A stretch of 21,930 nt of DNA from a virus. Positions 13,818-20,310 of the stretch are shown here, one piece after another (positions within the stretch are counted from its first letter, which is position 1; each line of letters starts with the position of its first letter). Where the stretch lies: the IMG/VR virus record IMGVR_UViG_3300031999_002727, positions 1 through 21,930 of that record; one strand, 5' to 3'. The position numbers and the translations under genes are program-made. Below the pieces are notes generated by a model, which was not told the DNA's origin, did no database searches, and was given only the letters and a program-made list of their open reading frames with translations.

Positions 13818-14078
13818 GGTATACTTTACGGAAAAAGGATATAGTGTCAAGAACAGGAACGTAGGAAAGTTGGAAAAATCCAAAATATCAAAAAACCGTA
13901 GGGAAAAATTTTAGTACGGGAGACTAAGCGTAGGGTTTTTATCCTGGATATTGTTGTGTGAATCACCCCCCGTCCCTCTCTCAGACTGTGTTTGCTGTTA
14001 CGATAGACGCGCTGGACTAATGATTACCTACGTCTCAGGGCTTCCAAACCGTGCATCCGGCGCTGCAAGCGGGCTGAG

Positions 14079-14096
14079 AACTGGTAGTTACCAGTT
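14079..14096. repeat. Perfect palindrome AACTGGTA-gt-TACCAGTT
   Basis: Two 8-base arms separated by 2 bases, in the gene-free region beside the iteron-like repeats. It could be a protein-binding dyad or a cruciform. Confidence 0.55.
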
Positions 14097-14123
14097 GGAT
14101 AATTAGAACTCTTGCTCTTGTTT

Positions 14124-14201
14124 CTGGTGTTTCTGGTGCTTCCCGTTCTTATCTCTGTTCCTGGTGTTCCTTGTCCCTGGTGTTCCCTGTACTGGTGTTC
14201 C
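14124..14201. repeat. Iteron-like repeats, consensus CTGGTGTTCC
   Basis: Five copies start at 14124, 14133, 14161, 14177 and 14192; the last three are exact and the first two differ by one or two bases. Spacing is irregular (9, 28, 16 and 15 bases). All are in the same orientation, as iterons are. On the minus strand the reading frame 14024-14242 passes through them, giving a low-complexity Arg/Thr/Gly peptide. Confidence 0.55.
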
Positions 14202-14342
14202 CTTCCCCTGTTACATCCTGCTACATAAATAGATCCCTTCACTCCTGTTATAGCCCATTGCCATTAGAAACCCATAAAACCATGCTGTATCATGCGTTCT
14301 AAGGGCTTGCCTTATAGTCTCCCTTATGAATCATTGCCAAAC

Positions 14343-14373
14343 AAAAAGGGAGTGCCTGTTATAGCGCTCCCTG
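14343..14373 (-). terminator. Intrinsic terminator after the clamp operon
   Basis: On the minus strand AGGGAGCGC-tataacag-GCACTCCCT (one mismatch-like wobble; 14347-14372) is followed by TTTTTGTTT. Stem, loop and U-tract are canonical. It ends the unit running from the promoter near 17250 through dnaN to the 87-residue gene. Confidence 0.82.
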
Positions 14374-14380
14374 GTAAAGT

Positions 14381-14394
14381 CAAAATATATTTTG
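14381..14394. repeat. Palindromic box CAAAATNNATTTTG, copy 6
   Basis: CAAAATATATTTTG, a perfect palindrome. It lies 4 bases after the stop of the 87-residue gene and just before the terminator. Confidence 0.65.
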
Positions 14395-14398
14395 GGTT

Positions 14399-14662
14399 TT
14401 ATGGCTTAGTTATAGATCTTAATAGGGCAGTCGTATAACCGCCCCATCCCCAAGGACCACCTTCACCAATCCCCTCATCTTCATTCCAATCGCGAGTTAA
14501 GCAGATTTGGACTGTATTACCAGGAAAATACTTCCTCCCTCGGAACTGCAAAGTTCGATTTGATTCGTTGGAGAATACAATCCGCTCTCCAGCACTATGC
14601 TTCCCGCTTTGTTCCCGTTCTGTTTTCCACCTTGCATGCCCTGCTTCCAGTTCTTTGTTCAT
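14399..14662 (-). CDS. Hypothetical protein with Gly/Trp-rich C-terminus
   Basis: This 87-residue protein is not recognised. A basic helical start (MNKELEAGHARWKTEREQSG) is followed by a beta-type stretch RTLQFRGRKYFPGNTVQICL and a Gly/Trp-rich segment GIGEGGPWGWGGYTTALL. GAGGAGGAAAC before the ATG is a strong ribosome binding site. It lies 17 bases after dnaN and is the last gene before a terminator. A role connected with the sliding clamp is possible only by proximity. Confidence 0.68.
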   Translation of the reverse strand: MNKELEAGHARWKTEREQSGKHSAGERIVFSNESNRTLQFRGRKYFPGNTVQICLTRDWNEDEGIGEGGPWGWGGYTTALLRSITKP

Positions 14663-14679
14663 TCTAGTTTCCTCCTCTC

Positions 14680-16116
14680 TTATCTATCTCTTAATGGCAT
14701 TACTATCGAATAGTACCCATCTACTGTATCATCCCCTGGAGCCTTGAATAGCACCGGTCTCATGTCCCCTGTATATTGCATCCTAATTGTCCCATTGCAG
14801 GGAGCGCTTGCAATAACATCAGATAGAAACGCATGGTTGATCCCAAAGATGATGGGATCTTCTGGCAATGTAGCAACCTGGATCTTAGACAATAGATGCT
14901 GACTGATAATTCCGCTGTCTGCGTTTCCCGCTTTTAGTGTAATGCCATCAACGAATAGCTCACATTCAATCCGTTTATTATCCTTGGTTGCCGGTTTCAA
15001 GCATGCAAGCGCCCTACTCATGCTTTCAGTTGATAATGCGAACTCATATTTCACGTCTTCCAGCTTGGGAATCACTACTTTCCAATTAGGAAACCTGGAC
15101 TGGATCAACCTCGATACGATGGTGAAGTTATCACCTTGGAAGTATATACGCTCTCCCTCGGTGAACACGTCAAGCACTTCGCTCTTAGCACTCTGAAGGA
15201 TCTTTAATGTATGGGTAGGGATTAGATACTCTCCTGGTTTCCTTATTTCACTGGCAGACTGTACTGCATGAGCCAATCGACTTCCATCAGTAGAAATCAA
15301 AAAAATATTTGATTCTCCTACAATGGTCAGAATACCAGCAAGTTCCGGGCGAGCATTACGATCAGTACTGGCAAACGGTAAGACTGCCGGGGCTGTAATA
15401 GTTTGCAGTTCTTTTAGTTCACCGCTATCTAAACTGAATACCTTATCCCAGGTATTCTGATTTATAGATGGGAAGGGAAACTCTTCTCCTGCTATCGCCG
15501 GTAGGATCTGCTCTTCTCCATCTAGAATCACTGAAGCGCTGGTCTCGCTGCTGCTCTTTATAATAATACTGGCCGGTTTAATCGCTTTTAGCATCTCGCA
15601 CAAGGGACCGGAAGCAAGTGTAATAATCCCTTGGCAAGCGCTAGAATCAGACTGAATCGTTAACTCTATTCCTACCTCTAGATCTGTAGTAGTAAACGTC
15701 ACCTTGTCTAATCTTCCTACCATGCAAACATTACAAGTGATAGGCAGAGTAGAACGCTTGTTTATAGCTTGCATGGTGAACTTCAGCGCATTGTATAAGG
15801 TCTTCCAATTGTCAAAGGAAGCGTAGAAGCCAGTATCTTTTACTAATTCCTGGCAACTAACTTCCTTGGTTTGCACTGGTTCCGGTTCTATTTCCTCCGT
15901 TTCATTTTCTGGTGTCATTCCAGCCGGTTCTAATTCGTTTGTCATTTCCTGCTCTATTTCCTCCACTGGTTCCGGTTCTATTGGTTCCGGTTCCCGTGCT
16001 GTTTCCGGTTCCTGTGTTGAATTTGACAATATTTCCCTTGCAGTGGCAATCAAAGTATTGGCCTGATCTAAACATTGTGCAATCTTGATAATATCCCGTG
16101 CTGATAGTATTGGCAT
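14680..16116 (-). CDS. dnaN: DNA polymerase III beta subunit-like sliding clamp with N-terminal extension
   Basis: This 478-residue protein is a bacterial-type sliding clamp, which encircles DNA and tethers polymerases. Family features are LPITCNVCMVGRLDKVTFTT and TDLEVGIEL in domain I, GEEFPFPSINQ in domain II, ISTDGSRLAHA between, RFPNWKVVIPK at the start of domain III and the C-terminal PVLFKAPGDDTVDGYYSIV, MPLR. Cellular DnaN is about 370 residues; here about 95 extra N-terminal residues include an acidic EP-rich linker (EPEPIEPEPVEEIEQE) that is probably disordered, after a short helix. GAAGAG-type ribosome binding signals precede the ATG. A phage clamp suggests a dedicated replisome, though no polymerase gene is in the window. 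Confidence 0.93.
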   Translation of the reverse strand: MPILSARDIIKIAQCLDQANTLIATAREILSNSTQEPETAREPEPIEPEPVEEIEQEMTNELEPAGMTPENETEEIEPEPVQTKEVSCQELVKDTGFYASFDNWKTLYNALKFTMQAINKRSTLPITCNVCMVGRLDKVTFTTTDLEVGIELTIQSDSSACQGIITLASGPLCEMLKAIKPASIIIKSSSETSASVILDGEEQILPAIAGEEFPFPSINQNTWDKVFSLDSGELKELQTITAPAVLPFASTDRNARPELAGILTIVGESNIFLISTDGSRLAHAVQSASEIRKPGEYLIPTHTLKILQSAKSEVLDVFTEGERIYFQGDNFTIVSRLIQSRFPNWKVVIPKLEDVKYEFALSTESMSRALACLKPATKDNKRIECELFVDGITLKAGNADSGIISQHLLSKIQVATLPEDPIIFGINHAFLSDVIASAPCNGTIRMQYTGDMRPVLFKAPGDDTVDGYYSIVMPLRDR

Positions 16117-16131
16117 TTCTCTTCTCCTTTC

Positions 16132-16236
16132 TTATGGCGCAAGCGCCAAAGCATCGCAAACAGCAGCGTGCCAGATGCAATAAGTTAGAAACAGCAAGTA
16201 AACGATGGCGGCGATTAGATAGCGGCTAGTCCTCAT
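16132..16236 (-). CDS. Small single-pass membrane protein
   Basis: This 34-residue frame starts MRTSRYLIAAIVYLLFLTYC, a positively charged N-terminus followed by one hydrophobic helix of about 17 residues, with a short outer tail ending in ALALAP. The ATG overlaps the end of the 134-residue gene by 11 bases, with GAGGAC-like sequence close upstream as a poor ribosome binding site. The end contains a perfect palindrome TGGCGC-aa-GCGCCA. A superinfection-exclusion or lysis-related role cannot be told from sequence; chance is possible but the membrane profile is clean. Confidence 0.5.
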   Translation of the reverse strand: MRTSRYLIAAIVYLLFLTYCIWHAAVCDALALAP

Positions 16237-16630
16237 AATAAAAGCACCTAGCATAGGTCAGTACGTCAGCTTCTTCCTCGGCAGTCAGCCATAGAGATTC
16301 CCAGCCGGTAAACCAATCCTGGAATTGTATCTTTACTCTTTCCGGCTCTCCATATGCTGACAATTCGCCAACAATCCTCACAGCAGGACCACCAGTACAA
16401 AGCAGAATCGAAAAATCTGTAGGCTTATTCTCTGCTTCACTGCCTGGGGAGTACCAGTTATCGCGTACCGATACTTCAAGGGGATCTTCTTCTATTGCCT
16501 GACGTGCATTCTCTTGATCGTCAGCCGTCAACTTTTCTGAGTCCTTAAGTGCTTTTACCATTTCGCGGATTGATTCAAGTTGCGCCCATGCCTGTTCCTC
16601 TGCTGCTTTGTTTTTCGGATCTTCTACCAT
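16226..16630 (-). CDS. Conserved phage protein of unknown function (acidic)
   Basis: This 134-residue protein resembles a widespread phage family: a helical start (AEEQAWAQLESIREMVKAL), then IEEDPLEVSVRDNWYSPG, FSILLCTGGPAVRIVGELSA, VKIQFQDWFTGWESLWL and an acidic aromatic end CFYYED. The blocks EDPL.V.VR..WY.PG and ILL.TGGPAVRI.GEL are familiar from hypothetical proteins of many tailed phages; I do not know a proven function. The ATG is preceded by AGGAGGCTTGAA, a good ribosome binding site. It stands directly upstream of a membrane peptide and the clamp gene. Confidence 0.78.
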   Translation of the reverse strand: MVEDPKNKAAEEQAWAQLESIREMVKALKDSEKLTADDQENARQAIEEDPLEVSVRDNWYSPGSEAENKPTDFSILLCTGGPAVRIVGELSAYGEPERVKIQFQDWFTGWESLWLTAEEEADVLTYARCFYYED

Positions 16631-16631
16631 T

Positions 16632-16805
16632 TCAAGCCTCCTCCCTCTTTTTAATCACGTCTAATTTCTCAATAGCATCTAATAGAACATCATTGGTTTC
16701 ATTTATTAAGTTAACATCGCCAATATCCATTAAATAGATATACTTTCCAATAAATTCATGTATCCATGCTTTTTCCGAAAAATCCCCTAGTTTACGGTTT
16801 ACCAT
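16632..16805 (-). CDS. Small hypothetical protein
   Basis: The ATG at 16803-16805 (57 residues) is preferred because GGGAGGAATT precedes it; an earlier ATG at 16889 lies inside the upstream gene. The protein has an alpha/beta look (IHEFIGKYIYLMDIGDVNLI followed by a helix ending KKREEA). The start overlaps the stop of the previous gene. No family was recognised. Confidence 0.62.
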   Translation of the reverse strand: MVNRKLGDFSEKAWIHEFIGKYIYLMDIGDVNLINETNDVLLDAIEKLDVIKKREEA

Positions 16806-17044
16806 TTTAATTCCTCCCCTTCCTCTGATTCCCGGTATAGATACTTTGCCGCAGATAGCGAATAAATCCAACGGTCTTTTTTCATCCACGGCTTAGCCAG
16901 TAGGGAGATTATGAACCCTTCCACTTCCAGTTCCTTGACTCGCTTGTTACGATCATCGGAAGTGTAGAAATTCTCGTTGATATTTATGGTCTGCATGTCG
17001 AGGGCTTCGCGTGTTCCTGGTGGGGTGTCTTGCCAGTTATTCAC
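16799..17044 (-). CDS. Small hypothetical protein, GTG start
   Basis: This 81-residue protein begins with GTG that overlaps the TGA of the small upstream gene (GTGA). It contains TININENFYTSDDRNKRVKE, then a compact segment FIISLLAKPWMKKDRWIYSL and an acidic end ESEEGEELKW. The layout suggests a small alpha/beta domain; no motif identifies it. Confidence 0.62.
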   Translation of the reverse strand: MNNWQDTPPGTREALDMQTININENFYTSDDRNKRVKELEVEGFIISLLAKPWMKKDRWIYSLSAAKYLYRESEEGEELKW

Positions 17045-17193
17045 ACTTGCACTCCCATCGCTTGTCTTCGTTCTCGGTACTTAGCTAAACGGGCACGACT
17101 GCAATTTCCTTGGCAATGTTTCAAGTACCGCTCATGCAAACGGCGGACTTCTACCCTAGCAAGTTCCTGATCCTTGCTGCTCTTCTCCTTCAT
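17041..17193 (-). CDS. Small basic protein with Cys/His motif
   Basis: This 50-residue protein starts MKEKSSKDQELARVEVRRLH and has HERYLKHCQGNCSRARLAKY, then ERRQAMGVQV. The H...H-C..., C arrangement with many Arg residues resembles a helix with an ARLAKYRERR-type basic recognition stretch (HTH or nucleic-acid binding), but it is too short for assignment. GAGGAGAAGAG gives a strong ribosome binding site, and a promoter lies 43 bases upstream. It is the first gene of the clamp operon. Confidence 0.65.
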   Translation of the reverse strand: MKEKSSKDQELARVEVRRLHERYLKHCQGNCSRARLAKYRERRQAMGVQV

Positions 17194-17235
17194 CTCTTCT
17201 CCTCTCTTCCCGGTTGTCCCGGTGAATCTATATGG

Positions 17236-17264
17236 ATCTTAACACTTTGAGTAGGAAACATCAA
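17236..17264 (-). promoter_or_regulatory. Promoter of the clamp operon
   Basis: On the minus strand TTGATG (17259-17264) and TAAGAT (17236-17241) are 17 bases apart. Each matches four of six consensus bases. The leader to the first ATG is about 36 bases. It follows the four-hairpin terminator region, which fits a new transcription unit. Confidence 0.6.
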
Positions 17265-17407
17265 GTAAACGCAAGATAAGTGAAAATATATTTTACCGAC
17301 AGGGGCGGCCAGGGGTAAAGCATGGGGAGGATGATGAAGGGGTCAAATTTCAAAAAATTTTGTAAGTTATAGATAGAATGCGTTAAGGCCGTTGTGACAC
17401 TTGGCGA
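17265..17407. other. Non-coding spacer with AT-rich palindromes
   Basis: These 143 bases have no gene. GAAAATATATTTTA near 17282 and CAAAAAATTTTG near 17351 resemble, but do not match, the palindromic box family. TGTGACACTT occurs at 17393-17402 and recurs at 17516-17525 and 18075-18084. Confidence 0.4.
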
Positions 17408-17488
17408 TCATATTGCTGGTGTTAGCAATATGATATTTGTGACAGTTTCATCAAATGATGAAAGTAACAGTTTTCTTAAATAAGAAAA
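17408..17488. repeat. Row of three hairpins next to the terminator
   Basis: Three perfect stems follow each other: TCATATTGCT-ggtgtt-AGCAATATGA (17408-17433, 10 bp), TTTCATC-aaat-GATGAAA (17446-17463, 7 bp) and TTTTCTT-aaat-AAGAAAA (17471-17488, 7 bp). Between them stand GTGACAG and GTAACAG. With the terminator at 17490-17511 they form a four-hairpin block bracketed by TGTGACACTT on both sides. The sequences of the stems differ, so they are not copies of each other. Confidence 0.75.
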
Positions 17489-17656
17489 ACGGCAGTTCTG
17501 GGAAACTGCCGCGAGTGTGACACTTTTCAACTTTTTCCTTACTCTTTTTCTTCCCTTACGCTTGAACCAGCGTTTTGCTGGCGGTGAGTGACAGTCGTCT
17601 GGATGTGAAGGGCGTTTTCTTGTGTACCATTTTTTGTTTATGTTAATGACGCTCAT
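17408..17656 (-). CDS. Basic hypothetical protein running into the hairpin row
   Basis: The 82-residue frame starts at an ATGA overlap with the upstream gene, which supports translation of at least the N-terminal part (MSVININKKWYTRKRPSHPD, then a very basic KRKGRKRVRKKLKS). After about residue 45 the coding DNA is the terminator hairpin and three more stems, and the stop codon lies in the arm of the last hairpin (17408-17410). A gene reading through its own terminator is odd. Either the natural gene ended earlier and was disrupted, or the C-terminus is incidental. A nucleic-acid-binding role is suggested by charge only. Confidence 0.45.
   Translation of the reverse strand: MSVININKKWYTRKRPSHPDDCHSPPAKRWFKRKGRKRVRKKLKSVTLAAVSQNCRFSYLRKLLLSSFDETVTNIILLTPAI
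17483..17511 (-). terminator. Intrinsic terminator (fourth hairpin of the row)
   Basis: On the minus strand CGGCAGTT-tcccag-AACTGCCG (17490-17511) is a perfect 8-bp GC-rich stem followed by TTTTTCTT. It should end transcription from the right part of the window. Confidence 0.82.
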
Positions 17657-17865
17657 AGGTTATCAAGTTCTTCCTCTCCTACCATGTGCGCTTCCAGTCT
17701 CCAAAATTTTGCATCTTTCCGCAGTTGCTTATTCTCTTTGAACAACTTATCTCGTTCTCTTAGGAGTACAAAAATAAGTTTCCATTGTTCACTAAGTTCA
17801 TATTGTGGTGAATCATCATCGACAAACCATTCCCGTAGTTCTTGATATTTGTCCTTCTTAATCAT
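17653..17865 (-). CDS. Small coiled-coil protein, paralogue of the 11556-11828 product
   Basis: This 70-residue protein begins IKKDKYQELREWFVDDD, then EQWKLIFVLLRERDKLFKEN, a charged coiled coil that ends VGEEELDNL. DKY..LRE and W..I..LL.ERD.L.KE align with the 90-residue protein at 11556-11828, which instead has a Cys-rich tail. Both may be variants of a small phage coiled-coil family of unknown function. The gene overlaps the regulator upstream by 8 bases and is coupled by ATGA to the basic protein downstream. Confidence 0.68.
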   Translation of the reverse strand: MIKKDKYQELREWFVDDDSPQYELSEQWKLIFVLLRERDKLFKENKQLRKDAKFWRLEAHMVGEEELDNL

Positions 17866-18271
17866 CTTTTGCTACCTCCTTTATCTTTTCCTGCGCCCGT
17901 GCCAGGATCTTGCTTACTTCGCCTTGCGAACATTGGAGTTCATCTGCTACGTCACATTGTTTCATTGCCAAGAGGACAAGGGAGGACCAAACGTCCCATT
18001 CCTGGGGAGTGAGCAGTTGGTGTACTAAAATCAAAATTTTTTTGGTTTTTGGTAACAGTTCTTGTTCCGCTACTTGTGACACTTCTATTTGCTCATGTAG
18101 CGGAATAGCAGAAGAACAGCGGTCAGAACGCCAGTAAAAACAATAATCTTCAAGTCCTTTGACAATGTCTTTCCCTTGGAGTCTTAACAGTTCAACTTCC
18201 TGCTCCAAATCCTCTAACTCAATCTTGAACCGTTTATTTTTCTTGTAAAAGTTGTGGACGATGGATTTCAC
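17858..18271 (-). CDS. Sigma-70-region-4-like / ArpU-like transcription regulator
   Basis: This 137-residue protein starts at a GTG (18269-18271); no better start is seen. The N-terminal half is a helical, charged region (FKIELEDLEQEVELLRL). The C-terminal third TPQEWDVWSSLVLLAMKQCD, then VADELQCSQGEVSKILARAQ, is a helix-turn-helix of the sigma region 4 type: V...L..S...V..I..RA...I. Phage proteins of this form (ArpU, LmaC-like) control late genes. The position, last regulator before the terminator, suits such a role. It contains one copy of TGTGACACTT (18075-18084). Confidence 0.72.
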   Translation of the reverse strand: MKSIVHNFYKKNKRFKIELEDLEQEVELLRLQGKDIVKGLEDYCFYWRSDRCSSAIPLHEQIEVSQVAEQELLPKTKKILILVHQLLTPQEWDVWSSLVLLAMKQCDVADELQCSQGEVSKILARAQEKIKEVAKDD

Positions 18272-18277
18272 GGAGTG

Positions 18278-18946
18278 TCAAATGCTACGATCCTGCCGCT
18301 GGACAAAATCAACGAGTTTGAGCCAGATACGCTCTAGGTCTATAACGTCCTTTTCACAATGAGAAGTTATATATCCCAATGATTCTGTATCACCTTGTAA
18401 TGCTTTGATCCAGTAATGCGGCAGAATATGATCCTTGTTAGTTTCGCCATAGAGAAAGCGGCAAACATTTTCGAGCCTATTGCTGCTGAGCCGTAGCCTG
18501 TTCCGGGCCATATAGTATGTGTCTGAATGTTTAATAGAACCAAAAAACGGGAAATCCAAATTATTTTTGAGCGCACGGCTGCGAAGGAAGGGAAGGTCAA
18601 ACTTCGTGCCATAGTGAGTAATTAGTCGATCAAACTGGCTAACATCCTTAATCGCTTGCCGTACCACTTCCTGATCCAGTACCGTTCTTAGTTCCTTGGC
18701 CGTGACAGTACGGCTAATAATCTCACCACCGCCCAAGGGCTTTATGCAGTAACAGAGCATGATCCCCCAGTCTGCGGTAAGATTGCTTGCTTCAATATCA
18801 AAGAATCCGATCCGTTCCTGGCTACTGACATTTTCCTTGAGCCAGCAACTGTAATGCACTAGGCCGGAATGAGAATGTTCCTTGCACCGCCACGCTGCTA
18901 GTTTGCGGATCTCTAACAGTTTCAGCCGATGAACAGGAGCTAACAC
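18278..18946 (-). CDS. RNase H-fold 3'-5' exonuclease (YprB-like, RNase_H_2)
   Basis: This 222-residue protein has the exonuclease motifs in order: ExoI GFFDIEASNL (Asp50, Glu52), ExoII ITHYGTKFDLPFL (Asp117), a segment HSDTYYMARNRLRLSSNRLE and ExoIII YITSHCEKDVIDLERIW (Asp200). An N-terminal CKEH-SH-GLVHYSCW pattern (residues 21-35) may bind zinc. The sequence F.DIE.SNL.AD.GIML.YCIKP is typical of a phage family related to YprB. The substrate is probably single-stranded DNA or structured DNA ends. The start is GTG overlapping the stop of the upstream gene. The GTG is weakly supported, but the N-terminal Cys/His pattern is conserved-looking. Confidence 0.85.
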   Translation of the reverse strand: MLAPVHRLKLLEIRKLAAWRCKEHSHSGLVHYSCWLKENVSSQERIGFFDIEASNLTADWGIMLCYCIKPLGGGEIISRTVTAKELRTVLDQEVVRQAIKDVSQFDRLITHYGTKFDLPFLRSRALKNNLDFPFFGSIKHSDTYYMARNRLRLSSNRLENVCRFLYGETNKDHILPHYWIKALQGDTESLGYITSHCEKDVIDLERIWLKLVDFVQRQDRSI

Positions 18947-19245
18947 TTGTCCCTGCCTAACATAAACTGTTGCATAAATGCTTCAAGTTTTTCTTGTATA
19001 TCGCTAATTTCTGTGGGTTCCATGCCTAATGTATCGGCAAGGAAATCAACCATGCGGTCATCTTCCATCGCTACCCTTGCCGCTTCAAAAACAACAAGCG
19101 TTTCTTCTTCGGTAAGTTCAATATCTACTACAGGTTTTATTTTATCCAGCAGTTCCCAACCTTCAGTAAGTTCACAAATTCTGGACAATTTCAGCAAACG
19201 AGTTTCTTCGCACAGTTTTCGCCAATAGGGGGTAGTTTCAACCAT
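18940..19245 (-). CDS. Hypothetical acidic helical protein
   Basis: The ATG at 19243-19245 (101 residues) is preferred; GAGGGGAC precedes it and the longer frame lies inside the next gene upstream. The protein is helical and acidic (WRKLCEETRLLKLSRICELT, IELTEEETLVVFEAARVAME, MEPTEISDIQEKLEAFMQQF). No known motif is present. It overlaps the genes on both sides. A structural or partner role for the exonuclease next to it is speculation. Confidence 0.65.
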   Translation of the reverse strand: MVETTPYWRKLCEETRLLKLSRICELTEGWELLDKIKPVVDIELTEEETLVVFEAARVAMEDDRMVDFLADTLGMEPTEISDIQEKLEAFMQQFMLGRDKC

Positions 19246-19543
19246 CTGTCCCCTCTGTCTCCTCTTTCTCCCAAACCAGTCTTTTGTTGTAGAAATCGTC
19301 CCAGAGTTGATCCATAATCTTTTTTTCAATATTAGATTCGATATAAAGAACACCATCAGACCAACGTATCTTCACTTTATAAACATCGACACCCGACGGT
19401 CCCCTCTTGGAAAAACGCGAACCATCAAAATATTCCATGCGTAAATGCTGCGGATAGATTATCGTTCCTCCATCATTTAAAACCCTGCTACCACAATTTT
19501 CCGCGTTAATCTCTAGTGCTGTTGTTTTTTTCCGCAATTTCAT
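19238..19543 (-). CDS. Hypothetical basic/beta protein
   Basis: The ATG at 19541-19543 follows GGAGGAAAAAGG and gives 101 residues. The sequence has strands such as GTIIYPQHLRMEYFDGSRFS, then VDVYKVKIRWSDGVLYIESN, and an acidic tail EKEETEGTDG. A small beta-barrel-like fold is possible; the family is unknown. It lies between two other unknown early genes. Confidence 0.64.
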   Translation of the reverse strand: MKLRKKTTALEINAENCGSRVLNDGGTIIYPQHLRMEYFDGSRFSKRGPSGVDVYKVKIRWSDGVLYIESNIEKKIMDQLWDDFYNKRLVWEKEETEGTDG

Positions 19544-19570
19544 CCTTTTTCCTCCAGCGCTTTCCATTCT

Positions 19571-19834
19571 TTAAAAAATTTCATCTCGATCACTCCTCGC
19601 AGGACGGTTCTTGCATTCTTCAACCCAGTCAGCCCAGTCCTTCCTTTCCAGTAACACTTTCTGATCATCTAACCTCTTGGCAAGTTTCTTAAAAGAAACC
19701 TCAAAGTCTTTTAACTGTTGATGATCCACGATCCCTGTAATCTCTTTTCGCAACCAGGACCAGAGTGGATCATCACGACCAAAGATCAAAGAAGCATAGT
19801 AAAGCGCTTGTTGACGTAAAGTTCCTAGCCCCAT
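19571..19834 (-). CDS. Hypothetical helical protein
   Basis: This 87-residue protein starts MGLGTLRQQALYYASLIFGR and has an aromatic helix WSWLRKEI, then a charged region LKDFEVSFKKLAKRLDD ending SDRDEIF. Its start overlaps the stop of the HTH/zinc protein by 10 bases. No motif was recognised. It may be a partner of the preceding protein. Confidence 0.62.
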   Translation of the reverse strand: MGLGTLRQQALYYASLIFGRDDPLWSWLRKEITGIVDHQQLKDFEVSFKKLAKRLDDQKVLLERKDWADWVEECKNRPARSDRDEIF

Positions 19835-20310
19835 GTTTCAAACTCTCCTATCTTTTCTTTGCAGAAAGGGCAGAATACCGCTTGCCCTCCCCGATCCTTG
19901 AGAAAAGCGCGTATCACAATGTCAGAATCACAATGGATAAAGGATTGCGTTTCCGGCTTAATGGTAAGATCCTGTTGGTATTGTCCAATCTCGCGGAAAG
20001 ACCAGCCTTCGGCAATGGCTAGGTTCATTAGCACAAGCGGGTCTATGTTCAGTGCTTTGGCTCGGTTATAAATAGCTAAGTGCCAAGAGTAGGGATGTTC
20101 AATGCTGCGATCATCCTTGAAAGCTAACCAGACTTTAATCCATTGCCGTACCGTTTCAGAACAGACAACGGCAACAGAGGCAATAGCACCAATGGATTTC
20201 TTACCGTAAACACCCACAATACGGGTAGCTTCCTTTCCCAATTCCCATTTACTGTCATGGTAGTTTTCCAGGGTATTAGTAAAACATTGGAGATCTTCTT
20301 CGAGGCTCAT
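19825..20310 (-). CDS. HTH protein with C-terminal zinc knuckle
   Basis: The ATG at 20308-20310 (161 residues) overlaps the TGA of the resolvase gene and follows AAGGAGAAGT. KKSIGAIASVAVVCSETVRQ, then WIKVWLAFKDD is a helix-turn-helix of the ParB/sporulation-regulator style (IA...V..S.ETVRQWI.V). The segment RAKALNIDPLVLMNLAIAEG, then WSFREIGQY is a second helical unit. The end CPFCKEKIGEFETWG has one CxxC pair; with H/C residues earlier it may bind zinc. Probably a DNA-binding protein of early regulation or replication; the function is not known. Confidence 0.65.
   Translation of the reverse strand: MSLEEDLQCFTNTLENYHDSKWELGKEATRIVGVYGKKSIGAIASVAVVCSETVRQWIKVWLAFKDDRSIEHPYSWHLAIYNRAKALNIDPLVLMNLAIAEGWSFREIGQYQQDLTIKPETQSFIHCDSDIVIRAFLKDRGGQAVFCPFCKEKIGEFETWG

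Larger units (their letters stand above)
13705..14342. other. Gene-free regulatory or origin-like region
   Basis: About 640 bases with no convincing gene. The left part (13720-13915) is AT-rich and carries the promoter and operator pair. The middle (14079-14096) has the palindrome AACTGGTA-gt-TACCAGTT. The stretch 14124-14201 holds five copies of a 10-base repeat. Further right are CATG-ctgtat-CATG near 14282 and TTAGAA/TTCTAA arms. Position next to the sliding clamp gene, repeats and AT-richness fit a replication origin, but no replication initiator gene is visible in the window. Confidence 0.45.

Noticed and set aside
14024-14242. A 72-residue minus-strand frame through the iteron-like repeats
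   Set aside because: GTG start with a poorly placed ribosome binding site and low-complexity composition caused by the repeats; I treat the region as non-coding, with some doubt.
17393-17525. CRISPR array
   Set aside because: The repeated unit is only about 7-10 bases, the stems differ in sequence and spacing is irregular.
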